In this document: positions 24,874-32,541 of the stretch, piece after piece
How positions within the stretch are numbered: position 1 is the first letter of the stretch
Layout of the letters: each line of letters begins with the position of its first letter
Origin: Hymenobacter sp. BT18
GTDB lineage: Bacteria > Bacteroidota > Bacteroidia > Cytophagales > Hymenobacteraceae
Assembly (NCBI RefSeq): GCF_012273015.1
Contig: NZ_CP050954.1
Coordinates: 3,140,001 to 3,204,000 of the forward strand
Length of the DNA: 64,000 bases
Reading direction: 5' to 3'
Made by a program: the position numbers and the translations under genes
The notes under the pieces: generated by a model
Database searches by the model: none
What the model was told of the DNA's origin: nothing
What the model saw: the letters and a program-made list of their open reading frames with translations, nothing else

Positions 24874-26115
24874 TTACTCAAACTTGCGGTCAATCAGCCG
24901 CAGCAGTTTGTTGATGTGTTCGTCCTTGCGCACCCAACCGTACTGTTTCGTCAGGTCTTCCTGCACGTAGCGCCGGGCCGAGGCAGCATCGGGCAGAGCG
25001 TCGAGCTTCTGAATGGCGGCGTGGTACTCCATGTTTTCGCCGTTGAACAGCTCATTAATAAAGCTGAAGCGCTGATTAATGGAAATAGCCTCCCGCAGGG
25101 ACTCCACCTTGGGCGCTTTATCGGCCAGGGAGGCCGTAGCCGGGCGCTCTGCCCGCAATGTTTCGGCCAGGCCGGGGGAGCTGTGCTCTGTCCGGAGCTT
25201 TTCGTAAAGGGGAACTTCGGCCGCAGCTGGCGTAGCAGCAACTGGTGGCACTGCTGGGGCCGGGGCAGCTACCGGAGCAGGAATGGGCGCGGGCGGCACC
25301 GGTACTGGGGTGGTAGCGGCAGGAGTTATTGGCGGCGCGGGAGCGGCCGGCTTAGGTGGTACTGGAACGGGAGGAGCCGGTTTGGCTGTAACCGGTGCGG
25401 GCTCGGAGGGCTGCTGGGGCACAGCGCGGGGCGCGGGGGCCGGCGCTGCCACCGGAGACGGAGCCAAGGGGGGGGTAGCGGCTTCGTCGGCTCGCAAGTC
25501 TATTTCTGACAAAGGCAGCAGGGCACTCAACTCGTTCACCACCGTTTCCATGGGGTGCATCGACTGGAAGTTGGTTTGCTGATACAACCGGAAGCGGCTG
25601 CTAAGCAGCTCCCGGTCCAGGGCCGTGCCCGCCGGCAACGACTCCACGAAGCCTTGAAACAGCGGTTTTTCCACGTCGAAATAGCGCAGGCCTTCCTGCA
25701 GCTGCTCCCGCGTGACGGTTTGCTGCGCGGGCAGCAGCTTTTCGTCGAAGCCCACGGCGGGTTCAGCGGCCACGCGCAGGGTATCCGTCACGGCCCGGGC
25801 CAGCAACGGCTCAAAGGTTTCCCGCGTCAGGCGAATGCGCCGGGAAAGCAGGTTCATGAGCTGGGTAAGGGCCTGGCGCACCTCGGCATCCTCAAAATCA
25901 AAGTAGGGGCTGCGAAGCTGGGCCATTTCGGCCGTCCACTTAGCCAGCAGCTGCTGCACCACAAACAGGTTTACCTGGCGCACCGGCGTAAAGCGCAGCA
26001 CGGCGGGGCCATCAAGCGTAGCGTTGGGTTGGGGGCCAAAATGCCGTTCACACAGTTGAGCAGCCAGCTTCTGGCCGTACGCTTCGAGTTTGGGTTGACT
26101 ATATTTGTCCTTCAT
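24874..26115 (-). CDS. Conserved Bacteroidota hypothetical protein with Pro/Ala linker
   Basis: A 413-residue protein without signal peptide or membrane span. An N-terminal helical region (1-200) is joined through a long Pro/Ala/Val-rich linker (about 205-300) to a conserved C-terminal helical domain (about 325-413). That domain has ISINQRFSFINELFNGE and LTKQYGW, words that recur in Bacteroidota proteins of unknown function. The tail resembles a protein-protein interaction module. It is divergent from the ferredoxin gene at 26152, with only 36 bases between starts, which implies a compact shared control region (minus-strand TAACTTTC near 26139-26146). No function is assigned. Confidence 0.7.
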   Translation of the reverse strand: MKDKYSQPKLEAYGQKLAAQLCERHFGPQPNATLDGPAVLRFTPVRQVNLFVVQQLLAKWTAEMAQLRSPYFDFEDAEVRQALTQLMNLLSRRIRLTRETFEPLLARAVTDTLRVAAEPAVGFDEKLLPAQQTVTREQLQEGLRYFDVEKPLFQGFVESLPAGTALDRELLSSRFRLYQQTNFQSMHPMETVVNELSALLPLSEIDLRADEAATPPLAPSPVAAPAPAPRAVPQQPSEPAPVTAKPAPPVPVPPKPAAPAPPITPAATTPVPVPPAPIPAPVAAPAPAVPPVAATPAAAEVPLYEKLRTEHSSPGLAETLRAERPATASLADKAPKVESLREAISINQRFSFINELFNGENMEYHAAIQKLDALPDAASARRYVQEDLTKQYGWVRKDEHINKLLRLIDRKFE

Positions 26116-26151
26116 TGCAAGCCTGATTCGGGGCGGGAAAGTTAGAGAAAG

Positions 26152-26484
26152 ATGCCCACACTAACAGTGCAGAACCTGCCTGGTGCCATGGTGGAAGTGC
26201 CCACTGGCGCCACGCTGCTGGCCGCCATTCAGGCCGCTGGCTTCGATTGGATGCACGCCTGCGGGGCCAAAGGCCGCTGCACCACGTGCCGGATAGCAGT
26301 GACGGCGGGGGCGGAGTTCCTAACGCCGCCCACCGCCCCCGAGTTGCGCTACCAGGCTGCCGGCCGCCTGTTGGCTCAGGAACGTCTCACCTGCCAGACG
26401 CGCCTGGAAACGGGCACGGTCAGGGGGCGCGTGCCGGAGGCCACCCAGCTGCCCCACCAGCAGTACAGCCGTGAGGAGCGGTAG
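26152..26484 (+). CDS. 2Fe-2S ferredoxin, plant-like
   Basis: A 110-residue ferredoxin-fold electron carrier. Cysteines C37, C43 and C46 (CGAKGRCTTC) and C80 (RLTCQT) provide the four ligands of a [2Fe-2S] cluster. The spacing C-X5-C-X2-C is as in the first ferredoxin of the window (929-1261), but the two share little else; this one lacks the acidic docking helix and has an Ala/Pro-rich insert (TPPTAPELRYQAAG). The start is the ATG at 26152. It diverges from a conserved hypothetical gene and precedes tdk. The redox partner is unknown. Confidence 0.88.
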   Translation: MPTLTVQNLPGAMVEVPTGATLLAAIQAAGFDWMHACGAKGRCTTCRIAVTAGAEFLTPPTAPELRYQAAGRLLAQERLTCQTRLETGTVRGRVPEATQLPHQQYSREER

Positions 26485-26572
26485 AGACGAGTAAGACAAT
26501 CCTAGCCGCTGATTCCCTGAGAAGTAGCTACTCGAACACCAAATAGCGTTTGAGCCTGCCACCCGAATGCCG

Positions 26573-26580
26573 TACCTTAG
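26573..26580 (+). promoter_or_regulatory. Probable -7 promoter box of tdk
   Basis: TACCTTAG differs from TAnnTTTG at one base. It lies inside the longer open frame of the kinase gene and supports the internal GTG start at 26637. Confidence 0.4.
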
Positions 26581-26636
26581 AGGTTCTGATAGGTGCCAGG
26601 AAGCTGGCAGCTGGCAACGCTCAACGAAAAAACGCT

Positions 26637-27272
26637 GTGTTTATAGAACCCCGTGTGGGCAATGCCCGCGACGTGCCCCGCCGGGGCTGGATAGAAGTGG
26701 TCTGCGGGTCCATGTTTTCGGGCAAGACGGAGGAGCTGATCCGCCGCCTGAACCGCGCCAAGATTGCCCGGCAGCACGTCGAAATCTTCAAGCCCGGCCT
26801 CGATACCCGCTACCACGCCCAGGATGTGGTGTCGCACAATGCCAACAGCATCCGCTCAACGCCCATTCAGCTGCCCGAGGAAATGCTTTTGCTGGCCAGC
26901 AGCTGCGACGTGGTGGGCGTAGACGAAGCCCAGTTTTTTGATGCCTCCCTGGTAGAAGTCTGCACCCAGCTGGCCAACCACGGCAAGCGCGTCATCGTGG
27001 CAGGCTTGGATATGGATTACCTGGGTCAGCCCTTCGGGCCCATGCCAGTGCTCATGGCCGTGGCCGAATACGTAACCAAGGTGCACGCCGTGTGCGTGTG
27101 CTGCGGCGAAATTGCTTCCTACTCCTTCCGCATTGCGGCCTCCGAAAGCAAGATTCTGCTGGGAGAAACCGATTCGTACGAAGCTCGTTGCCGCGGGTGT
27201 TTTCTGGAAGGCCAGAAAGGCAAGCAGGGCGAAGAAGAGCCCTTGACGGCCACGGCTCAGGCCCAGCACTAA
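26637..27272 (+). CDS. tdk: Thymidine kinase, type II
   Basis: A 211-residue salvage enzyme that phosphorylates thymidine with ATP. The P-loop GSMFSGKT is at residues 24-31, the catalytic glutamate is E97 in VDEAQFF, and paired cysteines (CVCCG and RCRGC) near residues 155-190 make the zinc site of the lasso domain. The frame is open from 26550, but Bacteroidota homologues start FIEPR...GWIEV(I/V)[11 protein letters not shown]; the GTG at 26637 is therefore chosen, giving a normal length. The C-terminal tail (residues 195-211) is a poorly conserved Gly/Glu-rich extension. Confidence 0.93.
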   Translation: MFIEPRVGNARDVPRRGWIEVVCGSMFSGKTEELIRRLNRAKIARQHVEIFKPGLDTRYHAQDVVSHNANSIRSTPIQLPEEMLLLASSCDVVGVDEAQFFDASLVEVCTQLANHGKRVIVAGLDMDYLGQPFGPMPVLMAVAEYVTKVHAVCVCCGEIASYSFRIAASESKILLGETDSYEARCRGCFLEGQKGKQGEEEPLTATAQAQH

Positions 27273-27326
27273 TCTGCCCGCGCCAGCGTTAGACTGCCAC
27301 TATCCTTCGGTTTTTAGCTTTTCTTC

Positions 27327-29666
27327 ATGCGGCCTTTTCTACGTGCGTTTCAAGTTGGCTTTCTGATTGGCGTACTGGTTTGCGGGGTATGGATGGCCGG
27401 GCAGGCGCAGGGGCGCGTTGGCTACGGCGACTGGCAGCTGCATCTGCCCACCAACCGGGCCCTGGCCCTGGCCGACACCGGACCGCTGGTGTACGTGGCC
27501 ACGGAAGATGCTTTCTTCGTCTTCGACAAAGAGCTGCACACCACCCGCCTGTTGTCCCGGCGTGATGGGCTGCACGATGTGGGGGTGCGCACAGTAGCCT
27601 ACGACTCTCTTACCCAGCAAGTAGTGGTGGCCTACCGCAACGCCAACCTCGACGTGCTGCGGCCCGATGGATCTATCCGCAACCTCAACGACATCCTGCG
27701 CAAGCAGCTGGCCGGCGACAACACCATCCACAGCTTGTACTTCCATGCCAAACGGGGCTATCTGGCGGGTAGCTTTGGGCTGGTGGTGCTGGATATGGGC
27801 CGGCTGGAGGTGCGCGAAACCTATACCAACATTGGCCCGGGCGGCGCGGCCGTGCGCACCTTCGCCTCCACCGTCCTCGGCGACTCCCTCTATGTGGCTA
27901 CCTCCGCGGGCCTGCGGCGGGGGCACTTGAAGGATAACCTGCTCGACTACCGCAACTGGACGACTGACTCTGGAGGCGAGCCGCGCGACGGTGACCCGTA
28001 CCGCGCCCTGGCCACCTACAATGGCCACGTATACGCCGGCCTGAACTACGCGGCTATCCTCCGCTTTACGGGCCGGGAGTGGGTACCGCTGAGTGCGTTG
28101 GCTGGTCGGGCCTACCGGCAGCTGATGCCTTCGCGCGCCGGCTTGGTGGTGGCAGATCAGGAGAATGTTTCCCTGCTGCAACCCGATGGAACCTTGGAGA
28201 CTTACCCGCACGAGCTGGTGAAAGACCCGCGTGCGGCGCTGCGGGGCCGCGACGGGCGCCTTTACGTGGCCGATTACCAGCGCGGGTTGGTGGTGTCGTC
28301 GGTGGATAAGCGGCAGTTTGAGAATTTTGTGACCAATGCCCCGGCTACGGCCAGTGCCTTCAACATCCTGCCCGATGCCACCGGGCGTACCACCGTCTTT
28401 GCGGGAGGCTTTACCGACCGATTCGTGCAATCGGGTAAGCACGAAGGGTTTTTCGAGTACCTGGATGGAAAGTGGACCAACATCACGCCCCAGACCTTTC
28501 CCGACCGTGCCCAGTACCCCGACCCGCAGGACCTGGCCCGGGGCACCCGTACCGCCGATGGCACCTTGTACGTGGGCAGCTACGCCAACGGGCTGCTGGA
28601 ATGGAAAGGCCCGGGCAAGTTCCGCTTGTTCAACCCCACCGATAATCAGCCCAACCCGCTCATCAGCTCCATCCCGGCTGACCCGGGCTACACCCGCGTA
28701 ACGGACGTGGCCGCCGCCCGCAACGGCGACGTGTGGGTAATCAACCGCCACCTGGAGGTAGCCAACGTGTCGGGGGTGCACATCTTTACCCCAGCAGCCG
28801 GCACCTGGCGCACGGTGCCCTACTTTCCGGCGGCCGAAAACCTAGACCGCATTGCTTTAGATGATGAAGGCGTGGCCTGGATTTCCCGCTCCCGCAAGGA
28901 AGGCACGGGCATGGTCGCCGTGAATGCCAGTGGAGACTACCGAATCTTTACGGAAAGCGCCGGCGGCCTACCCGAAAAAGGCGGCAACATCTACGACCTG
29001 GTGAAGGACCGGCGCGGCGCTATTTGGGTGGCTACGGCCAAAGGCGTGGCCGTCTACGATGATCCGAGCCTGGTGTTTACGGCCGACAACCCGGGCTTCC
29101 GCCTGCCCATCGTCAAACGTGGAACGGGCAGCAATTTCCCGGCGTTGTTTACGGAGCTGGTGAAAACAGTGGCCGTAGATGGCGGCAACCGCAAGTGGTT
29201 CGGCACCGACTCCGGCCTGTGGCTCTTCAACGAAGATGCCGACGAGGCCCTGCTGCACTTCACCACGGATAATAGTCCGCTGCCCTCCAACAAAATTGTG
29301 GATGTGGCCGTGAATGACAAAACCGGTGAGGTGTTCGTGGCGACGGAAGCCGGCTTGGTGACGTATCGTGGGGCTGCTACCGTAACGGAAGGCAAGCCCG
29401 ATTGCGCGAAAGTATACCCAAACCCCGTGCGGCGCAGCTTTACCGGGCAGGTAGGCATTTCGGGGCTGGCCAATAATGCCATTGTCAAAATCACGGACGT
29501 AAGCGGGCTGCTCGTTTACCAAACCCGCGCCAATGGCGGCACCGTAGTCTGGAATCTGCAGGACTACAACGGCCGCCGCGTGCAGTCGGGCGTGTACCTG
29601 GTGCTGACGTCCGATGCCGATGGCCAGAACGGCTGCATCAGCAAGATTGCCGTAGTAGAACAATAA
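27327..29666 (+). CDS. porZ: PorZ-like T9SS-associated beta-propeller protein
   Basis: A 779-residue exported protein. After a signal peptide (about 1-28, ending AGQAQ), YGDWQLHLPTNRA matches the start of PorZ-type proteins. Two beta-propellers of regulator-propeller type follow (DVWVINR, IWVATAKGVAVYDD, KWFGTDSGLWLFNE, EVFVATEAGLVTYRG). It ends in a T9SS-type C-terminal domain (VYPNPVRRSFTGQV to GCISKIAVVEQ). In Porphyromonas gingivalis PorZ is a surface component of the T9SS that delivers anionic LPS to the sortase. Direct linkage to recO is common for this gene in the phylum. A foldback repeat lies between the two. Confidence 0.82.
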   Translation: MRPFLRAFQVGFLIGVLVCGVWMAGQAQGRVGYGDWQLHLPTNRALALADTGPLVYVATEDAFFVFDKELHTTRLLSRRDGLHDVGVRTVAYDSLTQQVVVAYRNANLDVLRPDGSIRNLNDILRKQLAGDNTIHSLYFHAKRGYLAGSFGLVVLDMGRLEVRETYTNIGPGGAAVRTFASTVLGDSLYVATSAGLRRGHLKDNLLDYRNWTTDSGGEPRDGDPYRALATYNGHVYAGLNYAAILRFTGREWVPLSALAGRAYRQLMPSRAGLVVADQENVSLLQPDGTLETYPHELVKDPRAALRGRDGRLYVADYQRGLVVSSVDKRQFENFVTNAPATASAFNILPDATGRTTVFAGGFTDRFVQSGKHEGFFEYLDGKWTNITPQTFPDRAQYPDPQDLARGTRTADGTLYVGSYANGLLEWKGPGKFRLFNPTDNQPNPLISSIPADPGYTRVTDVAAARNGDVWVINRHLEVANVSGVHIFTPAAGTWRTVPYFPAAENLDRIALDDEGVAWISRSRKEGTGMVAVNASGDYRIFTESAGGLPEKGGNIYDLVKDRRGAIWVATAKGVAVYDDPSLVFTADNPGFRLPIVKRGTGSNFPALFTELVKTVAVDGGNRKWFGTDSGLWLFNEDADEALLHFTTDNSPLPSNKIVDVAVNDKTGEVFVATEAGLVTYRGAATVTEGKPDCAKVYPNPVRRSFTGQVGISGLANNAIVKITDVSGLLVYQTRANGGTVVWNLQDYNGRRVQSGVYLVLTSDADGQNGCISKIAVVEQ

Positions 29667-29748
29667 GTGAATGCGTGAATAAGTAAATGAGCGGTTTGTT
29701 CTGGTAGCCTACGATTCACTCATTCGCCCATACCCCCATTTACTGATT
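29665..29748. repeat. Intergenic foldback element, word GTGAATG
   Basis: Between porZ and recO, AAGTGAATGCGTGAATAAG and TAAATGAG words on the left (29665-29692) face CATTCACTCATTC-like and CATTTACTGATTG words on the right (29713-29749). Pairing is weaker than in the other elements of this kind, but the arrangement and the abutment on a stop codon are the same. Confidence 0.6.
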
Positions 29749-29753
29749 GCCTT

Positions 29754-30470
29754 ATGCTCATCAAAACCCGCGGTATAGTTCTCAACTACATTCGGTACCG
29801 CGAAACGTCCATCATTGCCCGCGTCTATACCGAGCAGCTGGGCTTGCAATCTTATGTAGTGAACGGGGTGCGCAAGGCCAAGCCCCCGGGCCGCATTGCC
29901 TTGTTTCAACCTTTTACCCTGCTGGAACTGGTGGCTTATACCTCCCGGCAGGGCGGCATTACCCGGCTGTCGGAGTTCCGGTGCGCCGAGCCGTTTTCGG
30001 CTATTCCTTACGACGTGCGCAAAAGCAGCGTGGTGCTGTTCCTGTCGGAGGTAGTGGGCCGCACGGTGCTGGAAGAAGAGCAGAACGAGCCGCTGTTCAA
30101 CTTTCTACACGACTCCATTCTGCAGTTTGATCGGCAGGCAGAAGGCTTCGAAAACTTTGCGCTACATTTTCTGATCGAGCTGTCCAACTACCTGGGTTTT
30201 GGGGCCGAGTCGGGCCAGGAAATTACGTCCCAGGTAGCTTTTGCCGGCTCCGCGCCAACGGCGCACGATGCCGGGCCCGTAGCCCTCCGCTTCCAGGAAT
30301 TCGACCAGTATTTTGACGACCTGCTGCGTAATCCGGCGCAGGTCGCTATTCCCAACGGCCGCGTCCGGCGTGAACTGCTGCAAGTGCTCATCCGCTACTA
30401 CCAGCTGCACGTGGATAAGCTCGGAGAAATCCGGTCCTTGGCAGTGCTGTCGGAGGTATTAGCCGAGTAG
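29754..30470 (+). CDS. recO: DNA repair protein RecO
   Basis: A 238-residue RecO, which with RecR loads RecA onto SSB-coated single-stranded DNA in gap repair. The N-terminal OB fold begins LIKTRGIVLNYIRYRETSIIARVYTEQLG, and the helical C-terminal region includes FLSEVVGRTVLEEEQNEPLFNFL and FALHFLIELSNYLGFG. The zinc-finger cysteines of some RecO proteins are absent, as is usual in Bacteroidota members. It sits directly after the PorZ-like gene and immediately before an AT-rich inserted segment. Confidence 0.92.
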   Translation: MLIKTRGIVLNYIRYRETSIIARVYTEQLGLQSYVVNGVRKAKPPGRIALFQPFTLLELVAYTSRQGGITRLSEFRCAEPFSAIPYDVRKSSVVLFLSEVVGRTVLEEEQNEPLFNFLHDSILQFDRQAEGFENFALHFLIELSNYLGFGAESGQEITSQVAFAGSAPTAHDAGPVALRFQEFDQYFDDLLRNPAQVAIPNGRVRRELLQVLIRYYQLHVDKLGEIRSLAVLSEVLAE

Positions 30471-30606
30471 GAAAATAGGATAATATAAATTAGATTTTAT
30501 CTTTATGGGTGCTTGTGATATAATTTTTTTTATATCAAATTTTGTTATATAGTTATATCAACCTTGTTGGTTAGCTTTGTGATGTAAACTTAAATAAGTA
30601 AGAAAA
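30471..30606. other. AT-rich junction after recO, with promoter of the lipoprotein gene
   Basis: Base composition changes abruptly here. TGATATAA (30516-30523) and TTATATCA (30530-30537) form a hairpin around a T6 loop that may terminate recO. TAGCTTTG at 30572-30579 is an exact -7 box for the gene at 30607, preceded by scattered ATATCAA words. Confidence 0.55.
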
Positions 30607-31398
30607 ATGAAAAACTATCTGTCAGTACTTGGTTTGAGTACGATATTGGCATTCTCATCATGCTCAAAAGATGAAATAGTCAAAGCGAAAGAATCAGATA
30701 CTATCACGTATCTGCATAATAGTAAAGAAATTCGGGTTGAGTATAAGTCGCGGAACGGTGATGTAGAAATGCTAAATAATAATCAAAAAAATGAGCTTGA
30801 GAATATTTTTGCTAATAAAAATTTAGTTATTTATCAGGATCCATATGATGAGTCGAAAATTCATTTATTTGATAATCAAAAAGATTTTGAGGGTTATTTA
30901 TTTTCTAAATCAGACAACGTAACGAGTTACTGGAAAAAACAGTGGTTAACGAATTATAGCATTGCTGCTGATCTTTGCCCCACAATTAATCCCAGTCCAC
31001 TCCAGGTATATGGAGCTGTTGAATTTTGGGTAGATGCAAATATGACAGGTGCAGTATTAAATGCTGATTGGTGTACCGGCGACCCCTCTAAGAGCTGTAA
31101 TTTTGATAAAGACTTATCTACACTTTCAAATATTAATGGGGTAAACTGGGAAGATAAGATTAGCTCTTTAAGAATAAGAAATGGCAATTTACCAGAAGGG
31201 CCGTGTATGAAAGATATAGTTGTAACCTTATATGAGCACGGAGACTATAATGGGCAATCCTTAGCATTTGTAGCTCGTAGATATCAAACTGTTAATGTTC
31301 CAAAATTAGATGAGTACAAATATGGAAGTCTATTTAATCGTAAACATTGGAACGATCGGCTCAGTTCTTTGAAGATTAGACACACCATTTTGAATTAG
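30607..31398 (+). CDS. Lipoprotein with two beta-gamma-crystallin-like motifs
   Basis: A 263-residue lipoprotein in an AT-rich segment. The lipobox is AFSSC-S with C19 or C20 as lipidation site. The middle region (about 30-120) has no recognisable domain and is Lys/Asn-rich. The C-terminal half holds two homologous blocks: one from VEFWVDANMTG to NWEDKISSLRIR (about 140-195) and one from VTLYEHGDYNGQSL to HWNDRLSSLKIR (about 205-260). The pattern of an aromatic strand, a glycine turn and N/W-x-D-x-(I/L)-S-S is that of beta-gamma-crystallin Greek-key motifs, whose N/D-x-x-S positions bind calcium. Codon use (AT-rich third positions) differs sharply from neighbours, which implies recent transfer. 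The product is probably anchored in the outer membrane; its role is unknown. Confidence 0.75.
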   Translation: MKNYLSVLGLSTILAFSSCSKDEIVKAKESDTITYLHNSKEIRVEYKSRNGDVEMLNNNQKNELENIFANKNLVIYQDPYDESKIHLFDNQKDFEGYLFSKSDNVTSYWKKQWLTNYSIAADLCPTINPSPLQVYGAVEFWVDANMTGAVLNADWCTGDPSKSCNFDKDLSTLSNINGVNWEDKISSLRIRNGNLPEGPCMKDIVVTLYEHGDYNGQSLAFVARRYQTVNVPKLDEYKYGSLFNRKHWNDRLSSLKIRHTILN

Positions 31399-31466
31399 TA
31401 TTTATTTACACAAAAAGGCTCTGCAGTAACTGCTGCAGAGCCTTTTTGTGTAAATAAATACTAATT
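31393..31466. terminator. Perfect 74-bp palindromic bidirectional terminator
   Basis: Two exactly complementary 34-base arms (31393-31426 and 31433-31466) flank the 6-base loop TAACTG. The centre, AAAAAGGCTCTGCAG and its complement, is a strong terminator in both directions. The left arm begins with the last sense codon and TAG of the lipoprotein gene, and the right arm ends inside the stop codon of the convergent FKBP gene. Confidence 0.92.
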
Positions 31467-31902
31467 ATTTAAGTCTTAATATATGTAGCTCAAAGCGTAA
31501 ATCAGTGTTAGGCGGAATGGTGAAGCGCTTGTTGTCATCGGGGTCCCGCACGCCTTTTTTGCCGTAAGCCAGCGCCGCCGGAATATATACCCAGGCGCGG
31601 GTGCCGGCCGGCAGCAGCGGCAGTATCTGCTCCCAGCCCGGAATAACATCATGCTCGCCCAGGTGGGCCTTCACCGGCCGCCCCTCTACCGCCGACGACT
31701 CGAACATTTTGCCATCGGGCAGAAACCCGGTGTAGTGTACTAGCACCGTGTTGCCATTTTGGCCTGTCGCACCGGTGCCCAAAGAGTGTACTACGTAGCG
31801 AATGCCGGAGGGCAAGCTCAGCGTATCCTGCGCGGCCTGGCCGAAAGCTGCTATCGGCAGTGCCCCAAGAATCAGGCTGCAAAGGATACGCATCGGTTTC
31901 AT
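31465..31902 (-). CDS. Exported FKBP-type peptidyl-prolyl isomerase
   Basis: A 145-residue FKBP with a signal peptide (1-21, IAAFGQA). The isomerase domain includes VLVHYTGFLPDGKMFESS, DVIPGWEQILPLLPAGTRAWVYIPAALAYG and NTDLRFELHILRLK, covering the usual binding-pocket aromatic and hydrophobic residues. It catalyses proline cis-trans isomerisation in the periplasm and may assist folding of exported proteins. It is the last of three FKBP genes on the minus strand, two bases after the previous stop. Its stop codon lies within the 74-bp palindrome shared with the inserted lipoprotein gene. Confidence 0.9.
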   Translation of the reverse strand: MKPMRILCSLILGALPIAAFGQAAQDTLSLPSGIRYVVHSLGTGATGQNGNTVLVHYTGFLPDGKMFESSAVEGRPVKAHLGEHDVIPGWEQILPLLPAGTRAWVYIPAALAYGKKGVRDPDDNKRFTIPPNTDLRFELHILRLK

Positions 31903-31904
31903 TG

Positions 31905-32465
31905 TTAGCGCTGGGAAAGAACTTCTACGTCAAATACTAGAGGGGTATCAGGAGGGACACCGCACGTCGTGCAGGTGCCATAGCCAAGATAGGAGGGGAT
32001 AAGCAGAATTTTTCTGTCGCCTACCTTCATTTTAGGAATAGACTGGTTCCAGCCTTCCACCGCCGGCCGGCCGCCTATCAACACTTGGTTGGTACCTATT
32101 ACCACAGTAATACAGCCACACGGAGAGCCATTGTCTACGGATGACTCGAATTTAGTTTTATTCAGATAGCCGCCAATGTATTTTACTTGAGCGGTCTTGC
32201 CTACAGCGAGTTGCTCACTGGCACCTTCTGTAACCGGCACGATGTACAAGCCAGTTTCTGTGCGCGTAAAATTCGTGATGTTATTCGCCGTCAGATACGT
32301 CCGGATAGCTTCATCATCCTTGGCTTTCTGCTCGGCGGTGTGCTTGTCGGTGTTTTTTTCTATTTCGGTTTCACAGCCGGATAGCAGCACTACGGGCGCG
32401 GCGCCCAATGCGAGCAAGAAGGCGGGAAGCAACAGGCGGCGACGAAAAGAAGAAGTGCGGTTCAT
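31905..32465 (-). CDS. FKBP-type peptidyl-prolyl isomerase lipoprotein
   Basis: A 186-residue lipoprotein (lipobox LLSGC, C31) with a short helical spacer (EKNTDKHTAEQKAKDDEA) and a C-terminal FKBP domain. The core words AQVKYIGGYLNKTKFESS and PAVEGWNQSIPKMKVGDRKILLIPSYLGYG are FKBP-like, but the domain carries unusual cysteines (SPCGC and GTCTTCG) that could form periplasmic disulphides or bind metal. A hairpin with a T-tract just upstream may uncouple it from the preceding FKBP gene. The substrate is unknown. Confidence 0.88.
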   Translation of the reverse strand: MNRTSSFRRRLLLPAFLLALGAAPVVLLSGCETEIEKNTDKHTAEQKAKDDEAIRTYLTANNITNFTRTETGLYIVPVTEGASEQLAVGKTAQVKYIGGYLNKTKFESSVDNGSPCGCITVVIGTNQVLIGGRPAVEGWNQSIPKMKVGDRKILLIPSYLGYGTCTTCGVPPDTPLVFDVEVLSQR

Positions 32466-32476
32466 AAGAAAGGAAG

Positions 32477-32510
32477 AAAAAAGTTCGCGCCGCCACAGGG
32501 GCGGCGCGAA
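32477..32510 (-). terminator. Intra-operon terminator/attenuator hairpin
   Basis: TTCGCGCCGCC (32484-32494) and GGCGGCGCGAA (32500-32510) form a perfect 11-bp stem with an ACAGG loop. On the minus strand it is followed by C and six T. It lies between the 32542-33495 and 31905-32465 genes and should reduce read-through into the last two. Confidence 0.8.
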
Positions 32511-32541
32511 GAAGAGTATGCCACAACCAGAAATGGTTGCT

